Under the pieces are notes generated by a model that was not told the DNA's origin, did not search any database, and saw nothing but the letters and a program-made list of their open reading frames with translations. From G963677325 sp963677325 (GTDB lineage Bacteria; Bacteroidota; Bacteroidia; Bacteroidales; Prolixibacteraceae), in assembly GCA_963677325.2 (NCBI GenBank), contig CAXXGM010000014.1, positions 256,667 through 320,666 on the forward strand: DNA of 64,000 nucleotides. The letters are read 5' to 3'. Below are positions 50,306 to 59,000 of the stretch, piece after piece. The position numbers were made by a program, and so were the translations under genes. Positions within the stretch are counted from its first letter, which is position 1, and the number at the start of each line of letters is the position of its first letter.

Positions 50306-50527
50306 TATATGAAATGAAATAACTTCGTATTTTGGATTGACCCATTTTATTTTAAAAATGAATTCTACTTTATCATATTATGTAAATTCTCTTTAAAAAA
50401 GCCGGGACGACCTTAGTACGAACCGAATACGGACTTAATACGAGGAGGGCCCATGTAAAATTTAGCAGTATTCTTGTTAAATAACAAAAAGAATGTAAAA
50501 TACAACATCAATTTATTCTCACTACTT
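50306..50527. repeat. Dispersed 222-bp intergenic repeat, copy 2
   Basis: Partner of 13339-13560, same orientation and length. It carries the identical block GTACGAACCGAATACGGACT (50420-50439). The sequence before both copies also shares AAATATATTTAAC, so the unit may extend about 80 bp further left. Confidence 0.75.
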
Positions 50528-50909
50528 ATCTCTTCGCAGCTTTTATTTCGGAGAATGCAAATTCGCTGCTTACTTTTCATCATTCACTTTTCTCGCAGAA
50601 CTATCTCATCCTTTAACATGTCAACTATTATAAGAGAGCAGTCCAGGTAAAGTCAACTGCAAGGTAACTCTCACCTATGTATTGATTAAAATAATCATGG
50701 GATCAGTTTTTTTAATATCTACCAAATGCAGTCATTTATCATCATACCTCTTCCTCAAATTTCTTAACCTGATCGTTACAGATGGAAGAATCAGAGTGTG
50801 ATTGAATTTAAACAATAATTGCAACGACGGATAGTAAATTCATTCGCATTTCCTCTCTCATAAATATTGCCCGATCCCCTTTATCCATATTTTTCCTGTT
50901 GCTCTCCAA

Positions 50910-50947
50910 CAAAAAAACCCTCACAATCTATAAGAAAGCAAGGGTTC
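50910..50947 (-). terminator. Terminator of the Leu/Gly tRNA cluster
   Basis: On the minus strand AACCCTTG (50946-50939) and the AGGGTT of TGAGGGTT (50923-50916) can pair around a 15-nt loop, followed by seven T. It lies 16 bp after the last tRNA. Confidence 0.7.
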
Positions 50948-50962
50948 TTGAACTAATAAACG

Positions 50963-51047
50963 TACCCGGGGCGGGACTTGAACCCGCACGGCCTGTAATG
51001 GCCATTGGATTTTAAGTCCAACGTGTCTACCATTCCACCACCTGGGC
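50963..51047 (-). tRNA. tRNA-Leu (anticodon TAA)
   Basis: The minus strand begins GCCCAGGTGGTGGAATGG, has anticodon loop CTTAAAA (TAA) and a long variable arm (TGGCCATTACAGGCCG), as expected for class II tRNA-Leu; 85 nt, CCA not encoded. The acceptor 3' arm is CCCGGGT, so pair 5-68 would be A-C rather than A-U, and pair 1-72 is G-U. The D-loop reads GAATGG where one more T is common. Confidence 0.9.
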
Positions 51048-51056
51048 AATTCATTG

Positions 51057-51129
51057 AGCGGGAAACGAGACTCGGACTCGCGACCCCAACCTTGGCAAGG
51101 TTGTGCTCTACCAACTGAGCTATTCCCGC
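51057..51129 (-). tRNA. tRNA-Gly (anticodon GCC), distal copy
   Basis: The minus strand begins GCGGGAATAGCTCAGTTGG, has anticodon loop TTGCCAA (GCC) and ends GTTTCCCGC plus discriminator T. It is 73 nt with perfectly paired acceptor, CCA not encoded. Identical to the copy at 51172-51244. Confidence 0.95.
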
Positions 51130-51171
51130 AATTGCATGATAAAATCTTTATGAACGTAATTACTATTTCTG

Positions 51172-51244
51172 AGCGGGAAACGAGACTCGGACTCGCGACC
51201 CCAACCTTGGCAAGGTTGTGCTCTACCAACTGAGCTATTCCCGC
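51172..51244 (-). tRNA. tRNA-Gly (anticodon GCC), proximal copy
   Basis: Sequence-identical to 51057-51129, 42 bp upstream of it in transcription order. The order Gly-Gly-Leu on one strand with a terminator suggests one transcript. Confidence 0.95.
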
Positions 51245-51509
51245 ATTACTATTGGCTAAACCTTAGAATTGATAAGCTTTTAAAACAAGTTGTCTCCCCC
51301 GGTTAAGCGGATGCAAATATAAAGTATTTTTTATTTCTCTAAAAACAGATTTGAAAATTATCAGCATTCATTTGCATTTTGTTCTGCCGATTAATTTTTC
51401 CACTCCCGGATTACCGTATATTGTCTGCTTTCTTCATTACTCCTCAGCAGGTATAAACATCTAATATTAAATAATTAAACAGACAGCTGAAACAATATAG
51501 GGATTTTTT

Positions 51510-51537
51510 TTGATAGCAGGAAATATCGTTACTTTTG
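51510..51537 (+). promoter_or_regulatory. Promoter of the ClC gene; supports a near-leaderless start
   Basis: TTG at 51510-51512 and TACTTTTG at 51530-51537 are 17 bp apart. The expected transcription start falls within a few bases of the ATG at 51546. This rules out the in-frame TTG at 51510 as start codon, because it lies within the promoter. Confidence 0.6.
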
Positions 51538-51545
51538 CTTCAGAT

Positions 51546-53321
51546 ATGAAAATAGCACCCAAATTTCTGACTAATTTAAAAAGGTGGCGGATGAGACACC
51601 TGAATGAAAGGCAATTTACGCTCGTACTTAGTCTGCTTGTTGGATTAGGCAGTGGTTTTGCGGCCATTGTTCTTAAGAATATCATTCACCTGGCAAGTCT
51701 TATCCTTACAAAGAACTTTGAATCTCCTAATGAAAGTTATCAATATCTTGTTTATCCCGGAATTGGCATACTCCTCACGGTCCTGTTTATTAAGTTTTTT
51801 GTCAAAGCAGATATTAATCATGGAATAACCAAGGTTCTTGAGTCTATTTCATGTCAGAAAAGTCAGCTTAAATCCCATAACATGTTTACCTCCATGATTT
51901 CAAGTACGATCACGATCGGGTTTGGAGGATCTGTTGGGGCCGAAGCTCCTGTCGTGCTTACCGGTTCTGCAATTGGCTCAAATATCGCACGCTTCTTTGG
52001 AATGAACTACAGGATGATGACCCTTTTGGTTGGTTGCGGGGCTGCAGGGGCCATTTCGGGCATATTTAAAGCTCCTTTCGCCGGAATGCTTTTTGCCATT
52101 GAAGTTCTGTTGCTCGATCTTACCATGTCGTCCCTGCTCCCCTTGCTGATCTCCTCAGCTTCAGCAGCTACTATAGCTTTCTTTTTCATGGGAAGCGCCT
52201 ATCAGTTTTCCTTCAAATTCGAACAACCTTTTCAGCTTCAAAATATCGGTTGGTACATTATACTTGGAATATTCTGTGGTTTCTTTTCTTTCCTTTTCAC
52301 CCGAGGCAATATCTATTTTGAAAGCCTCTTCAGAAAGATTAAAAAGACTTACGTCCGAATTCTGACCGGAGCGGTAATACTTGGAATATTGATATTTTTC
52401 TTTCCCTCTCTATGGGGTGAGGGTTACACTTCCATCAATCTTATTTTAAATAATCAGGGGCCGAGTATTCTGAACAACTCTCTCCTGACCGGATTAAAAG
52501 ATAATCACCTTCTGTTTCCTTTGATTATTCTTCTGATTATGCTGGTGAAAATTCTGGCTACTTCAGCTACCATGGGTTCCGGTGGTATTGGAGGGGTATT
52601 TGCCCCGACACTTTTTATCGGTGGTTTTGGAGGTTATTTCATCACGCTGATCTTGAATCAGAATGGGTTTCATGTATCTGCACAAAATTTTGTTCTCGCA
52701 GGGATGGCAGGAATGATGGCTGGTGTCATGCATTCTCCAATGACAGCTATTTTCCTGATTGCCGAAATCACGGGGGGTTTTGGATTGTTTATTCCACTCA
52801 TGATTACCTCAGCTATTTCTTATCTTACCGTTAACCCTCTTGAACCACATTCAATCTACCATAAACGACTTGCTTTAACAGGGGATCTTATAACCCATGA
52901 CAAGGATAAAGCAGTACTAACTCTTGTAAAGCTTCGAAATGTGATCGAAAGGGATTTGCTGACGGTTAGAATCGACGGTACACTGGGGGATCTTGTAAAA
53001 ATAATTTCCAAATCAAAACGGAATATCTTTCCGGTTGTAGACAGTAATAATTTACTCCAGGGAATTATTTTGCTGGACGATGTCCGTGAGATCATATTTA
53101 ACAAGGATCTTTATGAGCAGATTCTCGTGAAGGATCTTGTGACGGTTCCTCCTGCAACAATTACGTTAAACGACAGGATGGATGTCGTGATGAAAAAGTT
53201 CAAGGAAAGTGAGGCCTGGAATCTGCCCGTAGTGGATGAAATGAAATACATTGGTTTTGTATCCAAATCAACAATTTTTAATGCTTATCGGTCAGCTTTG
53301 GTCCAGTTTACAGAGGATTGA
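51546..53321 (+). CDS. ClC-type chloride channel/antiporter with CBS domains
   Basis: The 591-aa membrane protein has ten or more hydrophobic helices. The gating motif is FGGSVGAEAPVVLTGSAIGS with E133 (a gating Glu is typical of H+/Cl- exchange), and GIGGVFAPTLFIGGFGG (near residue 345) is the second selectivity loop. The classic first motif GSGIP is not recognisable (DINHGITKVLESI at that place), so the selectivity is less certain. The C-terminus (about 455-590) carries a CBS pair (DLLTVRIDGTLGDLVKIISKSKRNIFPVVD and DLVTVPPATITLNDRMDVVMKKF), likely nucleotide-sensing. The start at 51546 rests on family and on the promoter position. Confidence 0.9.
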   Translation: MKIAPKFLTNLKRWRMRHLNERQFTLVLSLLVGLGSGFAAIVLKNIIHLASLILTKNFESPNESYQYLVYPGIGILLTVLFIKFFVKADINHGITKVLESISCQKSQLKSHNMFTSMISSTITIGFGGSVGAEAPVVLTGSAIGSNIARFFGMNYRMMTLLVGCGAAGAISGIFKAPFAGMLFAIEVLLLDLTMSSLLPLLISSASAATIAFFFMGSAYQFSFKFEQPFQLQNIGWYIILGIFCGFFSFLFTRGNIYFESLFRKIKKTYVRILTGAVILGILIFFFPSLWGEGYTSINLILNNQGPSILNNSLLTGLKDNHLLFPLIILLIMLVKILATSATMGSGGIGGVFAPTLFIGGFGGYFITLILNQNGFHVSAQNFVLAGMAGMMAGVMHSPMTAIFLIAEITGGFGLFIPLMITSAISYLTVNPLEPHSIYHKRLALTGDLITHDKDKAVLTLVKLRNVIERDLLTVRIDGTLGDLVKIISKSKRNIFPVVDSNNLLQGIILLDDVREIIFNKDLYEQILVKDLVTVPPATITLNDRMDVVMKKFKESEAWNLPVVDEMKYIGFVSKSTIFNAYRSALVQFTED

Positions 53322-53470
53322 GCTGATTTAAAAATAATTTATTATTATTTTGCTGATAAAACAAAAAACAGGACTTAATCTCCGGAGATGAAATTGTAAA
53401 TTTGCTGCGAGTAATTTCTTCTGATCAGTTTAAAAATTAAAGTGGCTGAAATCATATTAATAATAAAAAA

Positions 53471-54751
53471 ATGAAAAAGGATAACCAGATTTTCGAAATT
53501 ATTGAGAAAGAAAAACAGAGACAAAAAAAAGGAATTGAATTAATTGCCTCAGAAAACTTTGTATCAGACCAGGTGATGCAGGCAATGGGTTCATGTCTTA
53601 CGAACAAGTATGCAGAAGGTTATCCCGGCCATCGTTATTATGGTGGATGTCAGTTTATCGATGAAGCAGAGCAGTTGGCAATCGACAGGCTTAAAAAACT
53701 TTTTAATGCCGAGTATGCCAATGTTCAACCACATTCCGGGGCTCAGGCAAACATGGCTGTTCTGATGACAGTACTCAAACCCGGCGATACTTTTATGGGT
53801 TTGGATTTATCTCATGGCGGCCATCTTTCGCACGGATCTCCGGTAAACTCATCGGGGTTGCTTTACAGACCAGTAGCCTATGGTGTAAAGGAAGAAACCG
53901 GTACGGTCGATTATGAAATGATGGAAGAAGTGGCTTTAAAAGAAATGCCAAAACTCATCATTGCAGGTGCATCAGCTTATTCAAGGGAATGGGATTATAA
54001 GAGGATGCGGGCCCTGGCAGATCGCATAGGTGCTTTGCTGATGGTCGATATGGCTCATCCTGCCGGATTGATTGCTACCGGTTTACTTGATAGTCCTCTT
54101 TTATATGCTCACATTGTCACTTCCACTACTCACAAAACTTTAAGAGGACCTCGCGGTGGAATTATACTCCTTGGTAAAGACTTTGAAAATCCATGGGGAA
54201 TCACCACCAAAAAAGGTGAAGTAAGAATGATGTCTTCACTGATCGATTCAGCAATATTCCCGGGAATTCAGGGTGGGCCTCTCGAACATGTCATTGCCGC
54301 AAAAGCTGTTGCTTTCGAAGAAGCGCTCTCTCCCGAATTCAAGCAATATCAGCAGCGGGTTAAATCAAACGCAGCGCGCATGGCACAGGCAATGATCAGT
54401 AAAGGTTATAAGGTAATTTCAGGAGGAACGGACAACCATTCCATGTTAATTGATCTGAGAACAAAATTCCCTGACCTTACAGGCAAAAAAGCAGAGAATG
54501 CACTCGTTGCAGCCGATATTACTGTCAATAAAAATATGGTTCCCTTTGATTCACGTTCACCATTCCTTACCTCAGGGTTACGTCTTGGAACACCGGCCAT
54601 TACCACCAGGGGTTTAAAAGAAGAACACATGCAAATAATTGTAGACCTGATTGATAAAGTTCTTTCGGATATTGACAATGACAACAACATTACCGAAGTC
54701 CGTAAAACGGTAAATGAGATGATGGAGAAATTTCCCATGTTTGCATGGTAG
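53471..54751 (+). CDS. glyA: Serine hydroxymethyltransferase
   Basis: The 426-aa PLP enzyme converts serine and tetrahydrofolate to glycine and methylene-tetrahydrofolate. It has GIELIASENFVSDQVMQAMGS near residue 21, YAEGYPGHRYYGGC near 48, DLSHGGHLSHGSPV near 112, MVDMAHPAGLIA near 191 and the Schiff-base Lys K222 in VTSTTHKTLRGPRGG. The length is normal. It has a shared bidirectional terminator with the convergent tsaD gene. Confidence 0.97.
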   Translation: MKKDNQIFEIIEKEKQRQKKGIELIASENFVSDQVMQAMGSCLTNKYAEGYPGHRYYGGCQFIDEAEQLAIDRLKKLFNAEYANVQPHSGAQANMAVLMTVLKPGDTFMGLDLSHGGHLSHGSPVNSSGLLYRPVAYGVKEETGTVDYEMMEEVALKEMPKLIIAGASAYSREWDYKRMRALADRIGALLMVDMAHPAGLIATGLLDSPLLYAHIVTSTTHKTLRGPRGGIILLGKDFENPWGITTKKGEVRMMSSLIDSAIFPGIQGGPLEHVIAAKAVAFEEALSPEFKQYQQRVKSNAARMAQAMISKGYKVISGGTDNHSMLIDLRTKFPDLTGKKAENALVAADITVNKNMVPFDSRSPFLTSGLRLGTPAITTRGLKEEHMQIIVDLIDKVLSDIDNDNNITEVRKTVNEMMEKFPMFAW

Positions 54752-54817
54752 CTGAGGTGCTGATGAGTTGACTTGTGCGAGTAGGCTATTAGATAAGAGT
54801 AGATACTTAAAATAAAT

Positions 54818-54843
54818 AAAAGGCTGTTTTGGCAGCCTTTTAT
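54818..54843. terminator. Bidirectional terminator between glyA and tsaD
   Basis: Perfect 9-bp arms AAAAGGCTG (54818-54826) and CAGCCTTTT (54833-54841) around a 6-nt loop; usable from both sides of the convergent pair. Confidence 0.8.
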
Positions 54844-54886
54844 ATTCATTAAACATTCAGCAAATCAGTACCTCAACATCAGCACA

Positions 54887-55918
54887 TCAAATTGTCACCC
54901 TCGAATAGGGAACCGCATCCTGTGAAGCAAATTCTCCCTTTAGATATTTATAATAACCGGTAATGGCTATCATCGCTGCATTATCAGTTGTAAATTTAAA
55001 TGGTGGAATGTGTAGATTCCAATTATGTTTTTCTGCCTCTTTAATCAGTGTATTTCGTAATCCGGAATTTGCGGATACACCTCCGGCCACTGCAATGGTC
55101 CTGATCCCCGTTTCCACGGCTGCTTTTTTTAGTTTGACCATTAGGATCTGAATGATGGTATGTTGCAGAGAGGCACAGATATCGGCTTTGTTCTGTTCAA
55201 TATAATCAGAATTTTCGGCAATTCTGTCTCTAATATAATACAGGAATGAAGTCTTTAATCCGCTGAAACTGTAATCCAGATTTGGTATTTTTGGCATTGC
55301 AAACTTAATTGCTTTGGGATTGCCTTCCTTTGCAAGTTTATCAATAAGCGGACCGCCCGGATAAGGCAGGCCTATAACTTTAGCACATTTATCAAAAGCT
55401 TCACCCGCAGCATCATCAATTGTTTGGCCAATTATTTCCATATGCAGATGATCATGCACTACAATAATCTGTGAATTACCGCCGGAAACAAGCAGGCAAA
55501 GGAAAGGGAACACAGGTGCATGATTATCATCAGGGTTCCCCTTAACAAAATGAGCAAGTACATGTCCCTGAAGATGATTCACCTCAATGAGAGGGATTCC
55601 CTTTGCAAGAGCAAAGCCTTTGGCAAATGAAGTTCCCACCAAAAGACTTCCCAAAAGGCCCGGACCACGAGTAAAAGCGACAGCTGAAATATCCTCTGAA
55701 TTAATGCCCGCTTTTTTTATGGCAAGGTCAACAACCGGTATAATATTTTTCTGATGTGCCCTCGAAGCCAGTTCGGGAACTACCCCTCCATATTCCTTAT
55801 GAACACCCTGAGAAGCAACTTCATTACTCAGTAATAAATTATTACAGATAATCGCAGCCGAGGTATCGTCGCATGAAGATTCTATTCCAAGTATAATAAT
55901 ATCTTTATTTACTATCAT
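54887..55918 (-). CDS. tsaD: tRNA N6-threonylcarbamoyladenosine synthase subunit TsaD
   Basis: The 343-aa protein transfers the threonylcarbamoyl group to A37 of ANN-reading tRNAs, with TsaB and TsaE. It has ILGIESSCDDTSAAI at the N-terminus, FTRGPGLLGSLLVG near 82, the metal-binding VNHLQGHVLAHF with H115 and H119, and LLVSGGNSQI near 142; the GGVSANSGLR loop is near 278. Complete and of normal length. Confidence 0.97.
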   Translation of the reverse strand: MIVNKDIIILGIESSCDDTSAAIICNNLLLSNEVASQGVHKEYGGVVPELASRAHQKNIIPVVDLAIKKAGINSEDISAVAFTRGPGLLGSLLVGTSFAKGFALAKGIPLIEVNHLQGHVLAHFVKGNPDDNHAPVFPFLCLLVSGGNSQIIVVHDHLHMEIIGQTIDDAAGEAFDKCAKVIGLPYPGGPLIDKLAKEGNPKAIKFAMPKIPNLDYSFSGLKTSFLYYIRDRIAENSDYIEQNKADICASLQHTIIQILMVKLKKAAVETGIRTIAVAGGVSANSGLRNTLIKEAEKHNWNLHIPPFKFTTDNAAMIAITGYYKYLKGEFASQDAVPYSRVTI

Positions 55919-56069
55919 TTAACTAAATTTAAGCTAATTACACTTCCCTCTGAGGAAAATATTGTAATTTTAGCCTGAATAAATAACGCTTTTAAAAAGC
56001 TTAACTCATTAAATTTAAAACAACAAAGGTATCAAAAAAAGGTCTAAAATAGTTCTCATTTCAATTCTT

Positions 56070-59000
56070 GTGATCACCATTCTCTTTGGAGCCTCTTATT
56101 ATGTATTCCGTTCTCCAAAGGTTCAAACATGGATGACCCAATGGCTGATGAAACAACTTTCCAGGAATTACAATACTAAATTCACAGTTGAAGGAGTTGA
56201 TATTGCCTTTTTTAAAGGTCTGATTCTTAATAAACTTACGATTGAAGACCAGCAGCGGGATACCTTGTTTTCCATTGATAAAGCTACACTGCAACTGGAT
56301 AGCTTCAATCTGCTAAAGAAAAAAATATATATCGGAGATCTGAATTTACAGAATTCAATGATTAATATTAAGAAGGATTCTGCTAAATACAACTTCCAGT
56401 TTCTTCTGACTTCATCAGATTCAGTTTCATCCCCCAAATGGGAGGTGAATTTCAAAAATATCTTTCTGAAAGATTCTAAAATCACATATCGTGATCTTAC
56501 TTCAAGAGATACCATTCAGAATGGTATAAACTTCAGGGATCTTAGTCTTGACAAGTTAAATCTTTCTGTTACCAACATTCACAATACGGATTCCGTAAAA
56601 GAATTCTCCGTAGATCATGCTTCAATTTTCGAGAAATCAGGCTTCAATATTCCCAACTTACATTTTAACGCAAGAATTGATTCTTCAGGTTTTCAAATAT
56701 CTGATTTAATGTTTCTCTCAAACCATTCTCATCTTGAAGCAAAAAGGATAAAAATCAGCGAAAACAAACTATTTAAACCTGATTCAATCCGAAAAGAAAA
56801 CAAATTATTAAACAAGTATATAGTAGATGGCGATTTTAAAGAATCAGTCATATCACTTGCAGATCTGGCATATGTTATTCCTGATTTATGGGGAATGAAC
56901 GAACCTATTTTATTTTCGGGAAATGTTTACGGATCGCTGAATAACATTAAGCTTAAGAAGATTAATGTAAAAATCGGGAAGAACACCCAAATGAATGCAG
57001 ACCTGGAAATGAAAGGACTGCCCGACTGGAAAAACACCTTCATTTATTTCAGGTTATACGAAAACGTTATCAACTTTAAAGATCTGGCTGCCATAAGGAT
57101 GCCGGAAAAATATTCCCGGAAATATCTGAATATACCCAAGCCTTTATTGAAAGATTTGAGGCTTACCTATAAGGGAAATTTCAGCGGATTCCCGTCAGAT
57201 TTTGTAGCCTATGGAACAGTAGGCGGTGATTTGGGCAGACTCACAACAGATATTGCCATTAAGCCCAAAAGATCGGATGACATTAGTTTCACGGGAAATC
57301 TGGAAGCTAAATCTTTTAAAATAGGAACCTTATTGAATTATGAACCATTAGGTGCTGTTTCTCTTGGCTTGAAGGTGAATGGCATAAAATCAGGTGGAAA
57401 TAAATTCAATATGAAAATTGAAGGGAATATTGACAGCCTCTATTTTCAAAACTACAGAATTGATTCGATTTACGTAAATGGGAAAGCAAGTGAAAAAAGC
57501 TTTGAGGGCAAGATGACCGTTCAGGACAGTAATCTGAGAATGAATTTTTCCGGGATTGCCGATCTTTCAGGTAAAATACCGGTTTTCAACTTCAGCTCAA
57601 ATGTCGAGAATGCGAATCTTTACGCCTTGGGATTGGATGAAAGTCATAAAGATTCAAGAACTGCTTTTAATCTTGAGACAAATTTCAGCGGAGATTACAT
57701 TGACAATATCAATGGTCAGATCAACTTAAATGATTTCAGTATAATTCGCAACGGCAAGACCCTCCGGGTAAAAGATCTTACGCTTAAGACAAGTAATAAC
57801 CCGGATATTAATACCATTAAGCTGCGATCCGATATTTTGGATATGGATATAGAAGGCAAATACCTTTTCAGGGAATTTGATCTCACATTCCGTGATTACA
57901 TTACCCATTTTCTTCCATCTATAAATTTACCCTTTTCACAAAGAGCCTCGACAGGCAATAATTCATTAAACTTCGATATCAGGATTAAACAAGCCGAAGA
58001 ATTAGGCGGATTTTTCGTATCCGGACTTGAAACAAAATCACCTCTTCTCCTGAAGGGTGCCATCAATTCCATCAGGAAGACTTTTACTTTAGAAGCTTCT
58101 GCAGCCGAAATCAGGTACGGCAACGCTAAAGTGAAGGATCTCACCTTAAGCTCCCGGAATGTTAGTAATAATTGGCTGTTCAGGGCCGGTACCAGTGAAA
58201 TCCTGATCGGGAAAGGTCTGAAGATCCAAAATCTCTCCATGAATAATTCCATGTCCAATGACAGTATAAAATCCACTTTTACATGGAATAATACGGGAAC
58301 TCCCACATACAGCGGCAAGATTGACGTTCTGGGAATATTTTCCAAAGACAAATATGGGAACTCAAGCGCCGACTTTGATGTAAACCAATCCAATATCTGG
58401 GTTGCTGATTCTTTATGGCAGATAGACCGGAATCGGATGCATTTGGATTCTACCTCCCTGGCCGTTAATAATTTTAATATCCATCATAAAAATGAAGGTT
58501 TTAACATCTCAGGGAAACTTTCAGAAAACATAGATGAAAAATTAAATATAATTTTCAGACAGGTTAAACTTGGTAATCTGGATCTGATACTTGACGACGA
58601 TATTGGCGTTGACGGAGTGTTGAACGGGAGAGTCAGCATTGCAAATCCTTATCATTCCTTTTTTATGACCAGTGATTTGAAATTATCTGATTTCACTTAC
58701 CTGCAGAAAAATTTTGGTGATATTTTAATTGGAAGTGAATGGGATGAAAAAAATCAGCGATTGAATTCCTCTTTTAAATTGGTTAAGGACAAAAAAACGC
58801 CACTTGTGCTTGAAGGTTTTTACGATCCGGAATCAAAGAACATTAATTTTAATTCCACTTTAAAAGATTTTTCCCTTGAAACCCTCCTGCCGTTGTTAAC
58901 AAGCTTCTCCAATAAAGTGGAAGGAATCGGTAATGGCACGGTAAAAATAACCGGGCCTATATCTAAACCTGATTTCAGGGGCAAGGTGGCTGTAGATAAT

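Larger units (their letters stand above)
50040..50962. other. Long spacer between lipoprotein gene and tRNA cluster
   Basis: No gene is visible. It contains the dispersed repeat at 50306-50527 and the tRNA terminator at 50910-50947. The stretch 50530-50900 is AT-rich, with stops in every frame. Confidence 0.5.

Noticed and set aside
50921..51229. Minus-strand open frame of about 100 codons across the tRNA-Leu and tRNA-Gly genes
   Set aside because: It is the chance reading of tRNA genes.
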